A stretch of 64,000 bases of DNA, from the NCBI RefSeq assembly GCF_001651855.1, contig NZ_LNQC01000077.1, forward strand, positions 91,255 through 155,254. Direction: 5' to 3'. The notes under the pieces are model-generated. The model saw only the letters and a program-made list of their open reading frames with translations. It made no database searches and was not told the DNA's origin. The DNA is from Sinorhizobium americanum (GTDB lineage: Bacteria > Pseudomonadota > Alphaproteobacteria > Rhizobiales > Rhizobiaceae). The position numbers and the translations under genes are program-made. Shown piece after piece: positions 24,557 to 34,142 of this stretch; the first letter of the stretch is position 1, and each line of letters opens with the position of its first letter.

Positions 24557-25006
24557 ATGACCACTGCAACCAACAGCCGCCCGCGAACGATTCTGCCAGC
24601 GCTCGAAAAGATCTACCTGCCGCTCGATACCTTCGCCGAAACGCTGCTACGCGTGCTGGCCGGCGCGCTGCTCGTCACCCATGGCTACGGCAAGATCCTC
24701 GATCCGTTCGGCGCCGTCGGCATGGTCGAGGGGCTCGGCTTTTATCCGGGCGCCTTCTGGTCGCCGCTGCTCGCCGCCACCGAATTCTTCGGCGGCATCT
24801 TCATCGCCATCGGCTTCCTGACCCGGCCCGCCGCCTTTGCGGCCACCATCGTGCTGCTCGTCACCGTCTATTTCCACGGCATCGTCCAGGGCCAGGGTCT
24901 TGGCGGCGCCGAGAAGTCGATCCTCTGGGCGGCGATCACCTTCTTCTTCGCCATCCGCGGGGCCAACGGCCAGTCGGTCGACGCCAAGCTCGGCAAGCAG
25001 TTCTGA
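24557..25006 (+). CDS. DoxX family membrane protein
   Basis: A 149-residue protein with four predicted membrane helices: LLRVLAGALLVTHGYGKI, FWSPLLAATEFFGGIFIAIG, AAFAATIVLLVTVYFHG and SILWAAITFFFAIRG. The THGYGKI and EFFGG signatures are typical of DoxX/SURF4-like proteins, some of which act with thiol or quinone redox partners. No partner is adjacent. ATG 24557 is preceded by GAGAGGGA. A long stem-loop follows. Confidence 0.85.
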   Translation: MTTATNSRPRTILPALEKIYLPLDTFAETLLRVLAGALLVTHGYGKILDPFGAVGMVEGLGFYPGAFWSPLLAATEFFGGIFIAIGFLTRPAAFAATIVLLVTVYFHGIVQGQGLGGAEKSILWAAITFFFAIRGANGQSVDAKLGKQF

Positions 25007-25016
25007 ACCTTGTACC

Positions 25017-25048
25017 GAGACGCGGCCGGAGTGTTCCGGCCGCGTCTC
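25017..25048 (+). terminator. Terminator-like stem-loop after DoxX gene
   Basis: A perfect 14-bp stem GAGACGCGGCCGGA/TCCGGCCGCGTCTC with loop GTGT. No T tract follows, so it may be Rho-assisted or an mRNA 3' stabiliser. Confidence 0.6.
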
Positions 25049-25121
25049 CAGTATCATGCCTTCTCAGCCTACTTGAACGGCCGCTTCGCCCGTGGTCATC
25101 TGATGGCGGGAGGAGCGAAGC

Positions 25122-25613
25122 ATGAGTGAAGCGATCGAAGGCGGCTGCTTTTGCGGCCGCATCCGCTACCGCCTGAAGCGCCGGCCGATGTTCGTCCATT
25201 GCTGCCATTGCCGCGATTGCCAGCGCCAGCTCGGCAGCGCCTTCGTCATCAACGGCCTCGTCGAGGCGGAAAACCTCGAGCTTCTTCAAGGCGAGCCAGT
25301 GATCGTCACGCTTTCGACCGACAGCGGCCGGCCGCACGACGTCTATCGCTGCGCCGAATGCCAGTCGGCGCTCTGGAGCGACTACGGCCGGCGCAAGTGG
25401 CTTGCCTTCCTGCGTCTGGCGACGCTCGACCGGCCGTCCGAATTTCCGCCGGACGTGCATATCTACACGCGTTCGAAACTCGACTGGGTGCCGCTGCCGG
25501 CGGGGGCGAGGGTTTTCGACGCCTATTACGACACGCAGGCGGAATGGCCGCAAGAGAGCCTCGAACGACTCAACGAGGCCCGCGCCAAGGCCAAGGGGCA
25601 GGCCAAGCCGTGA
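25122..25613 (+). CDS. GFA / CENP-V family zinc protein
   Basis: A 163-residue protein of the glutathione-dependent formaldehyde-activating enzyme-like family. Zinc ligands are visible as GGCFCGRIRY (Cys9, Cys11), HCCHCRDCQR and YRCAECQS. Most members have no proven formaldehyde activity. It overlaps the acetyltransferase start by GTGA, so the two are coupled. Confidence 0.88.
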   Translation: MSEAIEGGCFCGRIRYRLKRRPMFVHCCHCRDCQRQLGSAFVINGLVEAENLELLQGEPVIVTLSTDSGRPHDVYRCAECQSALWSDYGRRKWLAFLRLATLDRPSEFPPDVHIYTRSKLDWVPLPAGARVFDAYYDTQAEWPQESLERLNEARAKAKGQAKP

Positions 25614-26158
25614 CGAAAAGCGAGCGCGAAAAGATGGCGGCGGGCGAGTGGTACACCTGCGTCGACCCGGAACTCGACGCGCTGCGCGCCGCCGCCCGCC
25701 GCGCCGTTAACCAGCACAACATAATGGCGCCGGACGAGCGCGGCCGCATGGCCCCGCCGCTGGAGGCGCTCTTCGTGGCGGTTGCGGCAGACGCGTTCGT
25801 CGAGGCGCCGTTCCATTGCGCCTACGGCATGAACATCACCCTCGGCGCCGGCGTCTACCTGAATGCCGGCTGCACCATCCTAGACTGCGCCTCGGTCGTC
25901 ATCGGCGACGGCTCGATGCTGGGTCCGGGCGTCCATATCTACTGCGCCGAGCATCACAAGGACGTGGCGCTCCGCCGCGCCGGGCTGGAAATCGCTCGGC
26001 CGGTGACGATCGGCAGGGACGTCTGGATCGGCGGCGGTGCGATCATCTTGGCCGGCGTGATGATCGGCGACGGTGCCGTCGTCGGCGCCGGCGCGGTGGT
26101 GACGAAGGACGTGGCGCCAGGCGCGACGGTGGTGGGGAACCCGGCGCGGGTGCGCTGA
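25610..26158 (+). CDS. Sugar O-acetyltransferase (maltose/NodL-like LbH family)
   Basis: A 182-residue left-handed beta-helix acetyltransferase. The N-terminal MAC domain (SEREKMAAGEWYTCVDPELD) is followed by hexapeptide repeats (GMNITLGAGVYLNAGCTILD, VVIGDGSMLGPGVHIYCAEH, VWIGGGAIILAGVMIGDGAV) and the terminal VVGNPARVR. The catalytic His is in YCAEHHKDV. Acetyl-CoA is the donor; the sugar acceptor is not defined. NodL is a close relative but no nodulation genes are nearby, so the name is not used. Start GTG 25610 overlaps the preceding stop; ATG 25634 is possible. Confidence 0.85.
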   Translation: MTKSEREKMAAGEWYTCVDPELDALRAAARRAVNQHNIMAPDERGRMAPPLEALFVAVAADAFVEAPFHCAYGMNITLGAGVYLNAGCTILDCASVVIGDGSMLGPGVHIYCAEHHKDVALRRAGLEIARPVTIGRDVWIGGGAIILAGVMIGDGAVVGAGAVVTKDVAPGATVVGNPARVR

Positions 26159-26178
26159 CAAAGGAAGAACGAGTCTCG

Positions 26179-26682
26179 ATGGCCGAAACAGCTACAGCGA
26201 TCGCCATTCGCCCGGCGCGCACCGACGATGTGTCGGCGCTTTGCGCCTTCCTGAACGAAATCATACGGATTGGCGGCACCACGGCGCACGAAACGCCGTT
26301 TACCGACGAGACCTTCGTCAGCCACTTTCTGGCAGGGCCGGGCTTTGTCAGTTGCTTCGTTGCGGAAGATGGCTCGGGTCAGCCATGCGCCTTTCAGGGC
26401 CTGGAGCGCGCGCACGGCCTGCCCGAGGGCTGGGCGGATATCGGCACCTTCGCCCGGCCGCACGCGAAGCTTCCCGGCGCCGGCACCGCGCTTTTCGCCG
26501 CGCCGAAAGCGCATGCCCGCGATGCCGGCTTCGAGGCGATCAACGCGACGATCCGAGCCGATAATATCGGCGGGCTAGCCTACTACAGCAAGATGGGCTT
26601 CGTCGACTACAAGGTCGACAAGGCGGTGCCGCTGAAGGATGGGCGGGCGGTCGATCGGATTTCCAAGCGGTATTTGCTTTGA
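26179..26682 (+). CDS. GNAT family N-acetyltransferase
   Basis: A 167-residue acetyltransferase, probably N-acting. N-terminal IRPARTDDVSALCAFLNEII is the first strand and helix; the acetyl-CoA loop (expected Q/RxxGxG/A) appears as AKLPGAGTALF, and IRADNIGGLAYYSKMGFVDY is the C-terminal motif. Substrate unknown. It follows the sugar acetyltransferase by 20 bases and may be cotranscribed. Confidence 0.8.
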   Translation: MAETATAIAIRPARTDDVSALCAFLNEIIRIGGTTAHETPFTDETFVSHFLAGPGFVSCFVAEDGSGQPCAFQGLERAHGLPEGWADIGTFARPHAKLPGAGTALFAAPKAHARDAGFEAINATIRADNIGGLAYYSKMGFVDYKVDKAVPLKDGRAVDRISKRYLL

Positions 26683-27003
26683 GGCATGTGCGAGAATGAT
26701 CCTGCAAGCTCTGAGCACCAGCGCCGGTCCCTCAGCCGCGCATCCGCCGTGCGCTTAGACATGGATCCTCGGGTCAAGCCCGGTCAAGTCCGAGGATGAC
26801 GAAGGAGGGGGTTTGCGGCTATCTCCCGACGCGGGCCTGCCGCAACCAACTCTTGGCTGGGTGCAAGGCAGGCCATCAGCCGCTCGGCGCGTTGCCGCGG
26901 CTTGGCCGCTGTCTGGCGCCGACCTCTCCACCCGTCATTCTCGGGCTTGACCGGCTTGACCGAGGTTCCATGCGCCGGCGAGAGATGGACGAACCGGCCG
27001 ATA
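26683..27003. other. Intergenic region with inverted repeat pair
   Basis: 321 bases between the GNAT gene and ccdB, with no credible gene. It carries two arms of an inverted repeat (26767-26801 and 26933-26965) enclosing about 130 bases. Confidence 0.55.
26767..26965. repeat. Intergenic repeat with imperfect inverted ends
   Basis: The left arm begins CCTCGGGTCAAGCCCGGTCA (26767-26801); the right arm (26933-26965) is its imperfect reverse complement, ending in GGCTTGACCGAGG. The TCAAGCCCGAGGATGACG type of sequence is familiar as a dispersed intergenic repeat in rhizobia. No transposase inside. Confidence 0.6.
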
Positions 27004-27303
27004 TCAAAACCCTTGAAAGGCGAAATCCGTGGCGGCGACAATTTTGTCGCGGTGGTTTGACAGGTCACCGATCAATTCGCCGAGTTCGTTCAGCGAAATG
27101 GCGGCCAAGAGATGGATGGCAACGACGTAGGCGTTCCCGTTGATCGTTGCGCGCGGGTTGAGGCTCGCCATGACGTGGGCAATGTTATGGGCCGGAATGA
27201 GAGGCGCGACGATCCTTGTCTTCAGCATATCGAACAGGTCGGCCTGAAGATCGACCACCAATGTCTCGCTTTGCTTCAGGCGGTAGACACGAAATCGGGC
27301 CAT
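27004..27303 (-). CDS. ccdB: CcdB-family toxin
   Basis: A 99-residue CcdB-like protein: ARFRVYRLKQSETLVVDLQA, LFDMLKTRIVAPLIP, NGNAYVVAIHLLAAISLNEL and the C-terminal ATDFAFQGF. CcdB toxins poison DNA gyrase GyrA; the terminal Trp-Gly-Ile of F-plasmid CcdB is replaced by QGF, as in many chromosomal homologues. It starts at ATG 27303, overlapping the ccdA stop by one base (TGATG), the usual coupled antitoxin-toxin order. Confidence 0.88.
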   Translation of the reverse strand: MARFRVYRLKQSETLVVDLQADLFDMLKTRIVAPLIPAHNIAHVMASLNPRATINGNAYVVAIHLLAAISLNELGELIGDLSNHRDKIVAATDFAFQGF

Positions 27304-27536
27304 CAGAACTGCCGCAGTTTGGCCAGCGGCAGTCCGCGTTTTTCGACGAAGTCATTGGCATCGGCGATCGATTTGGCATTCTCCACGCGCCAGAGCCGCT
27401 CCTGTTCGGCTCTGACAGCCTGAGCGATGCCCTCTTCCGCTGCGCGCGAAACGTTGATCTTGAGGTCGCGCGCCTGCGAAAGCAGATCGCCATCAAGCGA
27501 AAGATTGGTGGGGCGTCTCGCGATCGATCGTTTCAT
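27303..27536 (-). CDS. ccdA: CcdA-family antitoxin
   Basis: A 77-residue antitoxin. The N-terminal ribbon-helix-helix part (RRPTNLSLDGDLLSQARDLK) binds DNA and the C-terminus (ENAKSIADANDFVEKRGLPL) matches the toxin-binding tail of CcdA. ATG 27536 has GGAG five bases upstream. Upstream in-frame ATGs (27545, 27560) lie within the inverted repeat and are less likely. Autoregulation through the repeat at 27544-27582 is expected by family analogy. Confidence 0.85.
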   Translation of the reverse strand: MKRSIARRPTNLSLDGDLLSQARDLKINVSRAAEEGIAQAVRAEQERLWRVENAKSIADANDFVEKRGLPLAKLRQF

Positions 27537-27543
27537 ATCCGCT

Positions 27544-27582
27544 CCCATGAAGATGCGCACAGTATATGCGCATCTTCATGGG
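27544..27582. promoter_or_regulatory. Perfect 15-bp inverted repeat upstream of ccdA
   Basis: CCCATGAAGATGCGC (27544-27558) and GCGCATCTTCATGGG (27568-27582) flank a nine-base spacer ACAGTATAT. It ends eight bases before the ccdA start. On the minus strand a TATACT -10-like hexamer overlaps the spacer, suggesting an operator for the CcdA/CcdB complex. It also lies just after the lepA stop but lacks a T tract. Confidence 0.65.
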
Positions 27583-27592
27583 AAGAGAACAG

Positions 27593-29419
<1,827 letters not shown>

Positions 29420-29500
29420 GGGGCGCATATAGCAGCGCGATCAGGCGGCGCAAAGCGGGAAATGAAGGCTTCGTTCACTATAAATCCGGGCGTGGCGCGG

Positions 29501-30742
29501 CTATTTCGCCCTCGCCTCCGCCTCGGCAAGCGCGCCCGCATTAGGCACCTGCGCGCTCTTCAGTTCGAAGGTCTCGCAGAGCTGCGGCGGCACGCGTTCA
29601 CGCAGCCGCAGGCGTATGAGCACGAAGGCCGCATAGAGGATGGCAACGGCGATCGTCGCGTGGATGAACAGCTGAGCGCCGAAGACAGGCGTCAGCAGCG
29701 TCACGAGCATCGGTACCAGGGTCGCCGCCGCCGACCAAGCGACCAGCATCGTGCTGGCGAGCGGCACGTAATCGGCGGGAACGGTGCGGTCGTTGGCATG
29801 GGCATTGGCAATCGAATAGACCGTCTCGACGGCGCCGGCAAAGAGCGCGAAGACGAGCATCAGCAGCGGAAGGCTTTCAAAGGAGACGACGAGCGCTGCG
29901 AGCCCCGCCGCAACGATCAGGACGCAGGTGGCGACAAGAACGATGCGGCGGTCGATCCGGTCGGAAAGCGAGCCCATCGGATACTGGATGAGGAGCAGGC
30001 CGAACTGCATGACGAACATCAGCGTCGCCACGTCCTGCTGGCTCATCGCATTGGCGGCGGCATAGATCGGCGTGAAGCCCTGCACCAGCATCGAGAGACC
30101 GCCGGAGGCGAGTACGCCGATGAGGGCGACGGGCGAGCTGCGCCAGGCCATGGCGATGTCGATGCTGACCTTGGCGGGCGCGGGCGGCGTCGGCAGGCGT
30201 GTGAGGCCGATCGGCAATATGGCGAGTGCGGTGAAGAAGATCGTGACGATCGGGGCGATGTTGCCGTCGACCGGGATGCGGCCGAAAAGCCAGGCACCGG
30301 CCCCAAGCCCGATCACATAGGCCATGTAGAAGAGTGCCATGGCCTTGCCGCGCCAGTGGTTGTCGCTCGCGTGGTTCAGCCAGCTCTGGGTGATGATGAA
30401 GTTGGTGTTGGCAGCCGCTCCGTAAAGCGCCCGGGCAAAGATCCAGAGGGTGGGATGGACGCCGAGGCTGATCAGCACCGCCGCGAGGATGACGAGCGCC
30501 ATCGAACAGGAGAAGGCCCGCGCATGGCCGACGCGGCGGATCAGCGGGCCCGCCATCACGCAGCCGATCAGGCCGCCGAAAGCGATCGCGGTGACCGCCG
30601 CTCCCGGAATCCACTCCGGTGCCGCGGAGCGCGTCAGCACGAAGGGAACATAGGCAAGCATCATGCCGTTGCCGATGGCGACGGCGGTCATCGAGGTGAC
30701 GATGCTGGCAATCGACAGGAGAGACGAACGATCGCTGCCCAT
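29501..30742 (-). CDS. Major facilitator superfamily transporter
   Basis: A 413-residue membrane protein with about 12 hydrophobic helices. The loop 2-3 region GCVMAGPLIRRVGHARA and the loop 8-9 copy YPMGSLSDRIDRRIVLVATC are MFS signatures. Related to the YcaD/UMF-type MFS group, substrate unknown. It is divergent from the XRE-cupin regulator at 30888, with 145 bases between, so that regulator may control it. Confidence 0.85.
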   Translation of the reverse strand: MGSDRSSLLSIASIVTSMTAVAIGNGMMLAYVPFVLTRSAAPEWIPGAAVTAIAFGGLIGCVMAGPLIRRVGHARAFSCSMALVILAAVLISLGVHPTLWIFARALYGAAANTNFIITQSWLNHASDNHWRGKAMALFYMAYVIGLGAGAWLFGRIPVDGNIAPIVTIFFTALAILPIGLTRLPTPPAPAKVSIDIAMAWRSSPVALIGVLASGGLSMLVQGFTPIYAAANAMSQQDVATLMFVMQFGLLLIQYPMGSLSDRIDRRIVLVATCVLIVAAGLAALVVSFESLPLLMLVFALFAGAVETVYSIANAHANDRTVPADYVPLASTMLVAWSAAATLVPMLVTLLTPVFGAQLFIHATIAVAILYAAFVLIRLRLRERVPPQLCETFELKSAQVPNAGALAEAEARAK

Positions 30743-30866
30743 GTGCTTGTCCTCTCGCAGCCGCTTCTCCGACGCAAACTAGCGCGGCGCCGCCTGTCGC
30801 ATTGTCGCCGGAGCGGCATGGAAGAAATTTATTTTGGGCCCACGGGGGCCGCTTGACTCCACTATA

Positions 30867-30883
30867 TGAGAAATGCAATCTCA
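30867..30883. promoter_or_regulatory. Palindrome upstream of XRE-cupin gene
   Basis: TGAGA (30867-30871), seven bases, TCTCA (30879-30883), just before the proposed start at 30888. Together with TTGACT at 30853 it could be an autoregulatory operator; support is motif symmetry only. Confidence 0.35.
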
Positions 30884-30887
30884 AATA

Positions 30888-31466
30888 ATGGAACAGACAA
30901 TCAACTCCCTCGAACGGACGATCGGCGAGCGCGTGCGTGAGATGCGGACGCTCCAGGCCCTGACGCTTGACGAATTGGCGATCCGCTCCGGCGTCAGCCG
31001 GGCGATGATCTCCCGGGTCGAACGCGGCGAGGCGAGCCCGACGGCACAGCTACTGGCAAAGGTCTGCAGCGCCCTCGGCACGACGCTCTCGGCGCTTTTC
31101 GCCTCTGCCGCGGACAACCCCTCGCCGATCGCGCGGCGGGCGGAGCAGCGGCTCTGGCGCGATCCGGAAAGCGGCTATCTCCGTCGCTCGGTGTCGCCGG
31201 AGGGCCTCGGCTCGCCGGTCGATATCGTCGAGGTCGAGTTCCCGCCCGGAGCCCGCGTCGTCTTCGAACGCCAGCCGGCCGACCGCGGCATCACCCAGCA
31301 CCTCTGGCTTTTCTCCGGGCGGCTGGAACTGACGATGGAGAGCGGACCGCAGGTGCTAGAGGCCGGCGACTGCCTTTTCATGGGCCTCGAAGAGGCGCAC
31401 ATCTTCCACAACCCCTACGACGAGCCGGCGCACTACGCCGTGATCCTCTGCCGCACCAAGGTGTAA
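30888..31466 (+). CDS. XRE-family regulator with C-terminal cupin
   Basis: A 192-residue regulator. An N-terminal helix-turn-helix (residues about 10-65: IGERVREMRTLQALTLDELA, SGVSRAMISRVERGEASPTA) is joined to a C-terminal cupin (GITQHLWLFSGRLELTMESG, LEAGDCLFMGLEEAHIFHNP), a combination typical of local repressors sensing small ligands. Neither ATG 30888 nor ATG 30873 has a clear ribosome-binding site; 30888 matches the family better. It is followed two bases later by a GNAT gene and is divergent from the MFS gene. Confidence 0.82.
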   Translation: MEQTINSLERTIGERVREMRTLQALTLDELAIRSGVSRAMISRVERGEASPTAQLLAKVCSALGTTLSALFASAADNPSPIARRAEQRLWRDPESGYLRRSVSPEGLGSPVDIVEVEFPPGARVVFERQPADRGITQHLWLFSGRLELTMESGPQVLEAGDCLFMGLEEAHIFHNPYDEPAHYAVILCRTKV

Positions 31467-31468
31467 TC

Positions 31469-31996
31469 ATGCCCGACGTCATTATCCACGTGCTTACCGA
31501 AGAAGAAACCCACGCCGCGCTGCCGACGCTCGCCGAAATCCTTTCCGACTGCGTCGAGGGCGGCGCCTCGGTGGGCTTCATGCAGCCCTTCGGACCGGAA
31601 GACGCGGTGCCCTATTGGCAGGGTGTCGCCGCCGCGGTCGGCCGGCAAGAGACGGTGCTCCTTGTTGCCGAGCTCGACGGACGCGCTTTCGGCACCGTGC
31701 AGCTTGGGGTCGCGACGATGCCGAACCAGCCGCACCGCGCCGACATCAAGAAGCTGCTCGTGCATCGGGACGCGCGCGGCCTGGGTCTTGCTCGGCGGCT
31801 GATGGACAAAGCCGAGGCCGAGGCGCAAAAGCGTGGCCGGCGCGTGCTGGTGCTCGATACCGCGACCGGCGAGCCGGCGGAGGCGATCTACGAACGCTTC
31901 GGTTGGCTGCGCGCCGGCGCCGTTCCCGACTATGCGCTGATGCCGGACGGGCGCTACTGCGCGACGACGTTTTTCTACAAGCATCTGGCGGGTTAA
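31469..31996 (+). CDS. GNAT family N-acetyltransferase
   Basis: A 175-residue acetyltransferase. Motif A is IKKLLVHRDARGLGLARRLM, with the acetyl-CoA loop RDARGLGLA; motif B includes LVLDTATGEPAEAIYERFGW. Its start lies two bases after the stop of the XRE-cupin gene, so they form an operon. Substrate unknown; the pairing suggests a detoxification or small-molecule function. Confidence 0.85.
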   Translation: MPDVIIHVLTEEETHAALPTLAEILSDCVEGGASVGFMQPFGPEDAVPYWQGVAAAVGRQETVLLVAELDGRAFGTVQLGVATMPNQPHRADIKKLLVHRDARGLGLARRLMDKAEAEAQKRGRRVLVLDTATGEPAEAIYERFGWLRAGAVPDYALMPDGRYCATTFFYKHLAG

Positions 31997-32011
31997 GTGG
32001 GACGATGGCTG

Positions 32012-32171
32012 CCCCCTCATCCCGCTGCCGCGACCTTCTCCCCGCGCGCGGGGAGAAGGGGCAAGGCGCACGCCGCTCAATCCGTCGAAGCTTGGGCGGA
32101 GGGGTTCTGATGGTGCCGCATTTGCCTTCTCTCCGCCGGCGGAGAGAAGGTGCCGGCAGGCGGATGAGGGG
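32012..32171. repeat. Rhizobial intergenic palindromic element (RIME-like)
   Basis: The element begins CCCCCTCATCCCGCTGCCGC and ends GGATGAGGGG. It holds two internal hairpins (TTCTCCCCGCG/CGCGGGGAGAA and CTTCTCTCCGCC/GGCGGAGAGAAG). A relative in the opposite orientation is at 58212-58316. Resembles RIME-type mosaic elements by structure; assignment is from memory. Confidence 0.7.
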
Positions 32172-32234
32172 CGTGCCCGACCAAATCCATCAAAGTAATT
32201 TACAGTAGCATTCCCCCGAATCAGGACACCCAAA

Positions 32235-33260
32235 ATGCGCGTTTTCTACTCCGAAGACCACAAGCTCCGGGACGCCAGAACCGAACTCCATGGCGGCGAA
32301 CTCGTGCCGCCCTTCGAGGCGCCGTTCCGGGCCGAATGGATTCTTGCCGCTGTCAGGGAAGCAGGCTTCTCGGACGTGGTCGCTCCCGAACAGCACGGCA
32401 TGGAGACGGCGCTGAAGCTGCATTCCGCGGATTACCTCGAGTTCCTCGAAACCGCCTGGCAGCGCTGGGTCGCGGACGGCTACCGCGGCGAGGCTATTCC
32501 CGCCTGCTTTCCGGCGCGGCGCATGCGCCAGCATCCGCCGAAGGATATCGACGGCGCGCTCGGCTACTATTCCTTCGCCGCCGAGACGGCGATTACCGAA
32601 GGCACCTTCGCCGCCGCGCGCGCCGCCATGGATTGCGCGATTTCGGCCGCCGACCATGTCGCTGTCGGCAATACCGCCGCCTTCGCGCTCTGCCGTCCGC
32701 CCGGCCATCATGCGGCGATCGATCTCTTCGGCGGCTACTCCTTCATCAACAATGCCGCCTGCGCCGCCCAGCGCCTGCGCGACCGCGGCGCGCCAAAGGT
32801 CGCCGTGCTCGACGTCGATTTCCATCACGGCAACGGCACGCAGGATATCTTCTACGAACGCGGCGACGTCTTCTTCGCCTCACTGCACGGCGATCCCGTC
32901 GACGCCTTCCCGCATTTCCTCGGCTTCGCCGATGAGGAAGGGGCCGGTGCGGGGCTCGGCACGACGAAGAACTATCCGCTGCCGCGCGGCACCACCTTCG
33001 ACACCTGGGTCGCGGCAATGGACGACGCGCTCGCGCGCATTGCCGGTTTCGGGGCCGAGGCGCTGGTGCTCTCGCTCGGCGTCGATACGTTCGAGCGCGA
33101 CCCGATCAGCTTCTTCAAGTTGAAATCGGAGGATTTTCTGAGCCTGGGCGCGCGCTTGCAGAAAACCGGCCTGCCGGTCGTCGTCTGCATGGAGGGCGGC
33201 TATGGCGTGCCAGAGATCGGCCTGAACGTCGCCAACGTGCTGAAGGGCATCGCCGGCTGA
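32235..33260 (+). CDS. Histone deacetylase family amidohydrolase (acetylpolyamine type)
   Basis: A 341-residue zinc hydrolase of the class II HDAC/acetylpolyamine amidohydrolase family. The catalytic His pair is in RPPGHHA, zinc ligands in LDVDFHHGNGTQD (Asp, His) and SLGVDTFERDP (Asp), and the late Tyr in MEGGYGVPE. Such enzymes deacetylate acetylputrescine, acetylspermidine or other acylamines. Start ATG 32235. Substrate is inferred from family. Confidence 0.88.
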   Translation: MRVFYSEDHKLRDARTELHGGELVPPFEAPFRAEWILAAVREAGFSDVVAPEQHGMETALKLHSADYLEFLETAWQRWVADGYRGEAIPACFPARRMRQHPPKDIDGALGYYSFAAETAITEGTFAAARAAMDCAISAADHVAVGNTAAFALCRPPGHHAAIDLFGGYSFINNAACAAQRLRDRGAPKVAVLDVDFHHGNGTQDIFYERGDVFFASLHGDPVDAFPHFLGFADEEGAGAGLGTTKNYPLPRGTTFDTWVAAMDDALARIAGFGAEALVLSLGVDTFERDPISFFKLKSEDFLSLGARLQKTGLPVVVCMEGGYGVPEIGLNVANVLKGIAG

Positions 33261-33274
33261 TCGTCCTCAGCCGT

Positions 33275-33913
33275 CTACGACACAAAGAACTGCGACAGCC
33301 CCTGGCCGGCGGCGAAGGCGAGATAGGCGAGCACCACGAAATAGATGGTGGTGGCGACGAGGAAGAGGTAACCGCCGGCCACCATCAACCCGTCGCGCTG
33401 GATGATGCCGAGCGACAGAAGCAGGATGGCGACGCCCGGCAGCGTGTTCGACAGCGGGATCAGCCCGAGCGGGAACATCAGCAGCACGCCGCCGGCCATG
33501 ATCATCAGGCCGTTGAAGCGGTTCATCACGGCGCCATGGGTGAGGAAATGCAGCCTCGGGCGCACATAGCGGTCGAGTTTCGAAACCAGCGCCGCGCCCT
33601 TCTGCAGGGTCGGCACGAGTTTTTCGGTCTCGATCTGCCGGTCGAGAATCCGCCGCGGCAGCCAGGGCAGACGATTGAGGGTGATCGCCAGCGAAATGAG
33701 AATGATCGCCGCGCCGAAGACGGTGCTGACGCCGGGGATCGATACCGGGATCAGGAAGGGCAGCGTCAAGAGCGCGCAGAGAAGCAGGAAGCCGTGCTCG
33801 CCGATCTCGATCATCAGCTCGCGCAGCGTGATCGTATTGCCCCGGATCGAAGCGATCATGCCGGTCAGCGTATCGCTGAGGCTGCGCTCTGTGTCGTCGA
33901 ACTCGATCGCCAT
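33275..33913 (-). CDS. ExoD family membrane protein
   Basis: A 212-residue protein with several hydrophobic helices (GFLLLCALLTLPFLIPVSIP, FGAAIILISLAI, GLMIMAGGVLLMFPLG, YLFLVATTIYFVVLAYLAF). It matches ExoD-type proteins, first noted in S. meliloti for effects on exopolysaccharide, alkali tolerance and nodule invasion. Paralogues are common, so orthology to exoD itself is not claimed. Convergent with the HDAC-family gene. Confidence 0.82.
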   Translation of the reverse strand: MAIEFDDTERSLSDTLTGMIASIRGNTITLRELMIEIGEHGFLLLCALLTLPFLIPVSIPGVSTVFGAAIILISLAITLNRLPWLPRRILDRQIETEKLVPTLQKGAALVSKLDRYVRPRLHFLTHGAVMNRFNGLMIMAGGVLLMFPLGLIPLSNTLPGVAILLLSLGIIQRDGLMVAGGYLFLVATTIYFVVLAYLAFAAGQGLSQFFVS

Positions 33914-34142
33914 TCCTGTCCCTCTCGTCTGCGTCTCGGCCGGCCAATGACACCGTAGCGCAAGCCTGTGAAGCTTCGGTTAGCGTCCGCTCTGGACAGC
34001 AATGTGGCGAAGCAAGGTATCAATGCTGCAGTGCAGAAACATTACAGCTGCCAGTCCATGTGGAAAGCGTCGCGCCCCTTCATCTTCCTGCCGCAATCGA
34101 TAGTATGAAGCAGCTTTAGCACCAATGGGGACAATTGATTCG

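Noticed and set aside
25610..26158. Naming the sugar acetyltransferase nodL
   Set aside because: No nod boxes or nod genes nearby; the family is broad and includes maltose acetyltransferases.
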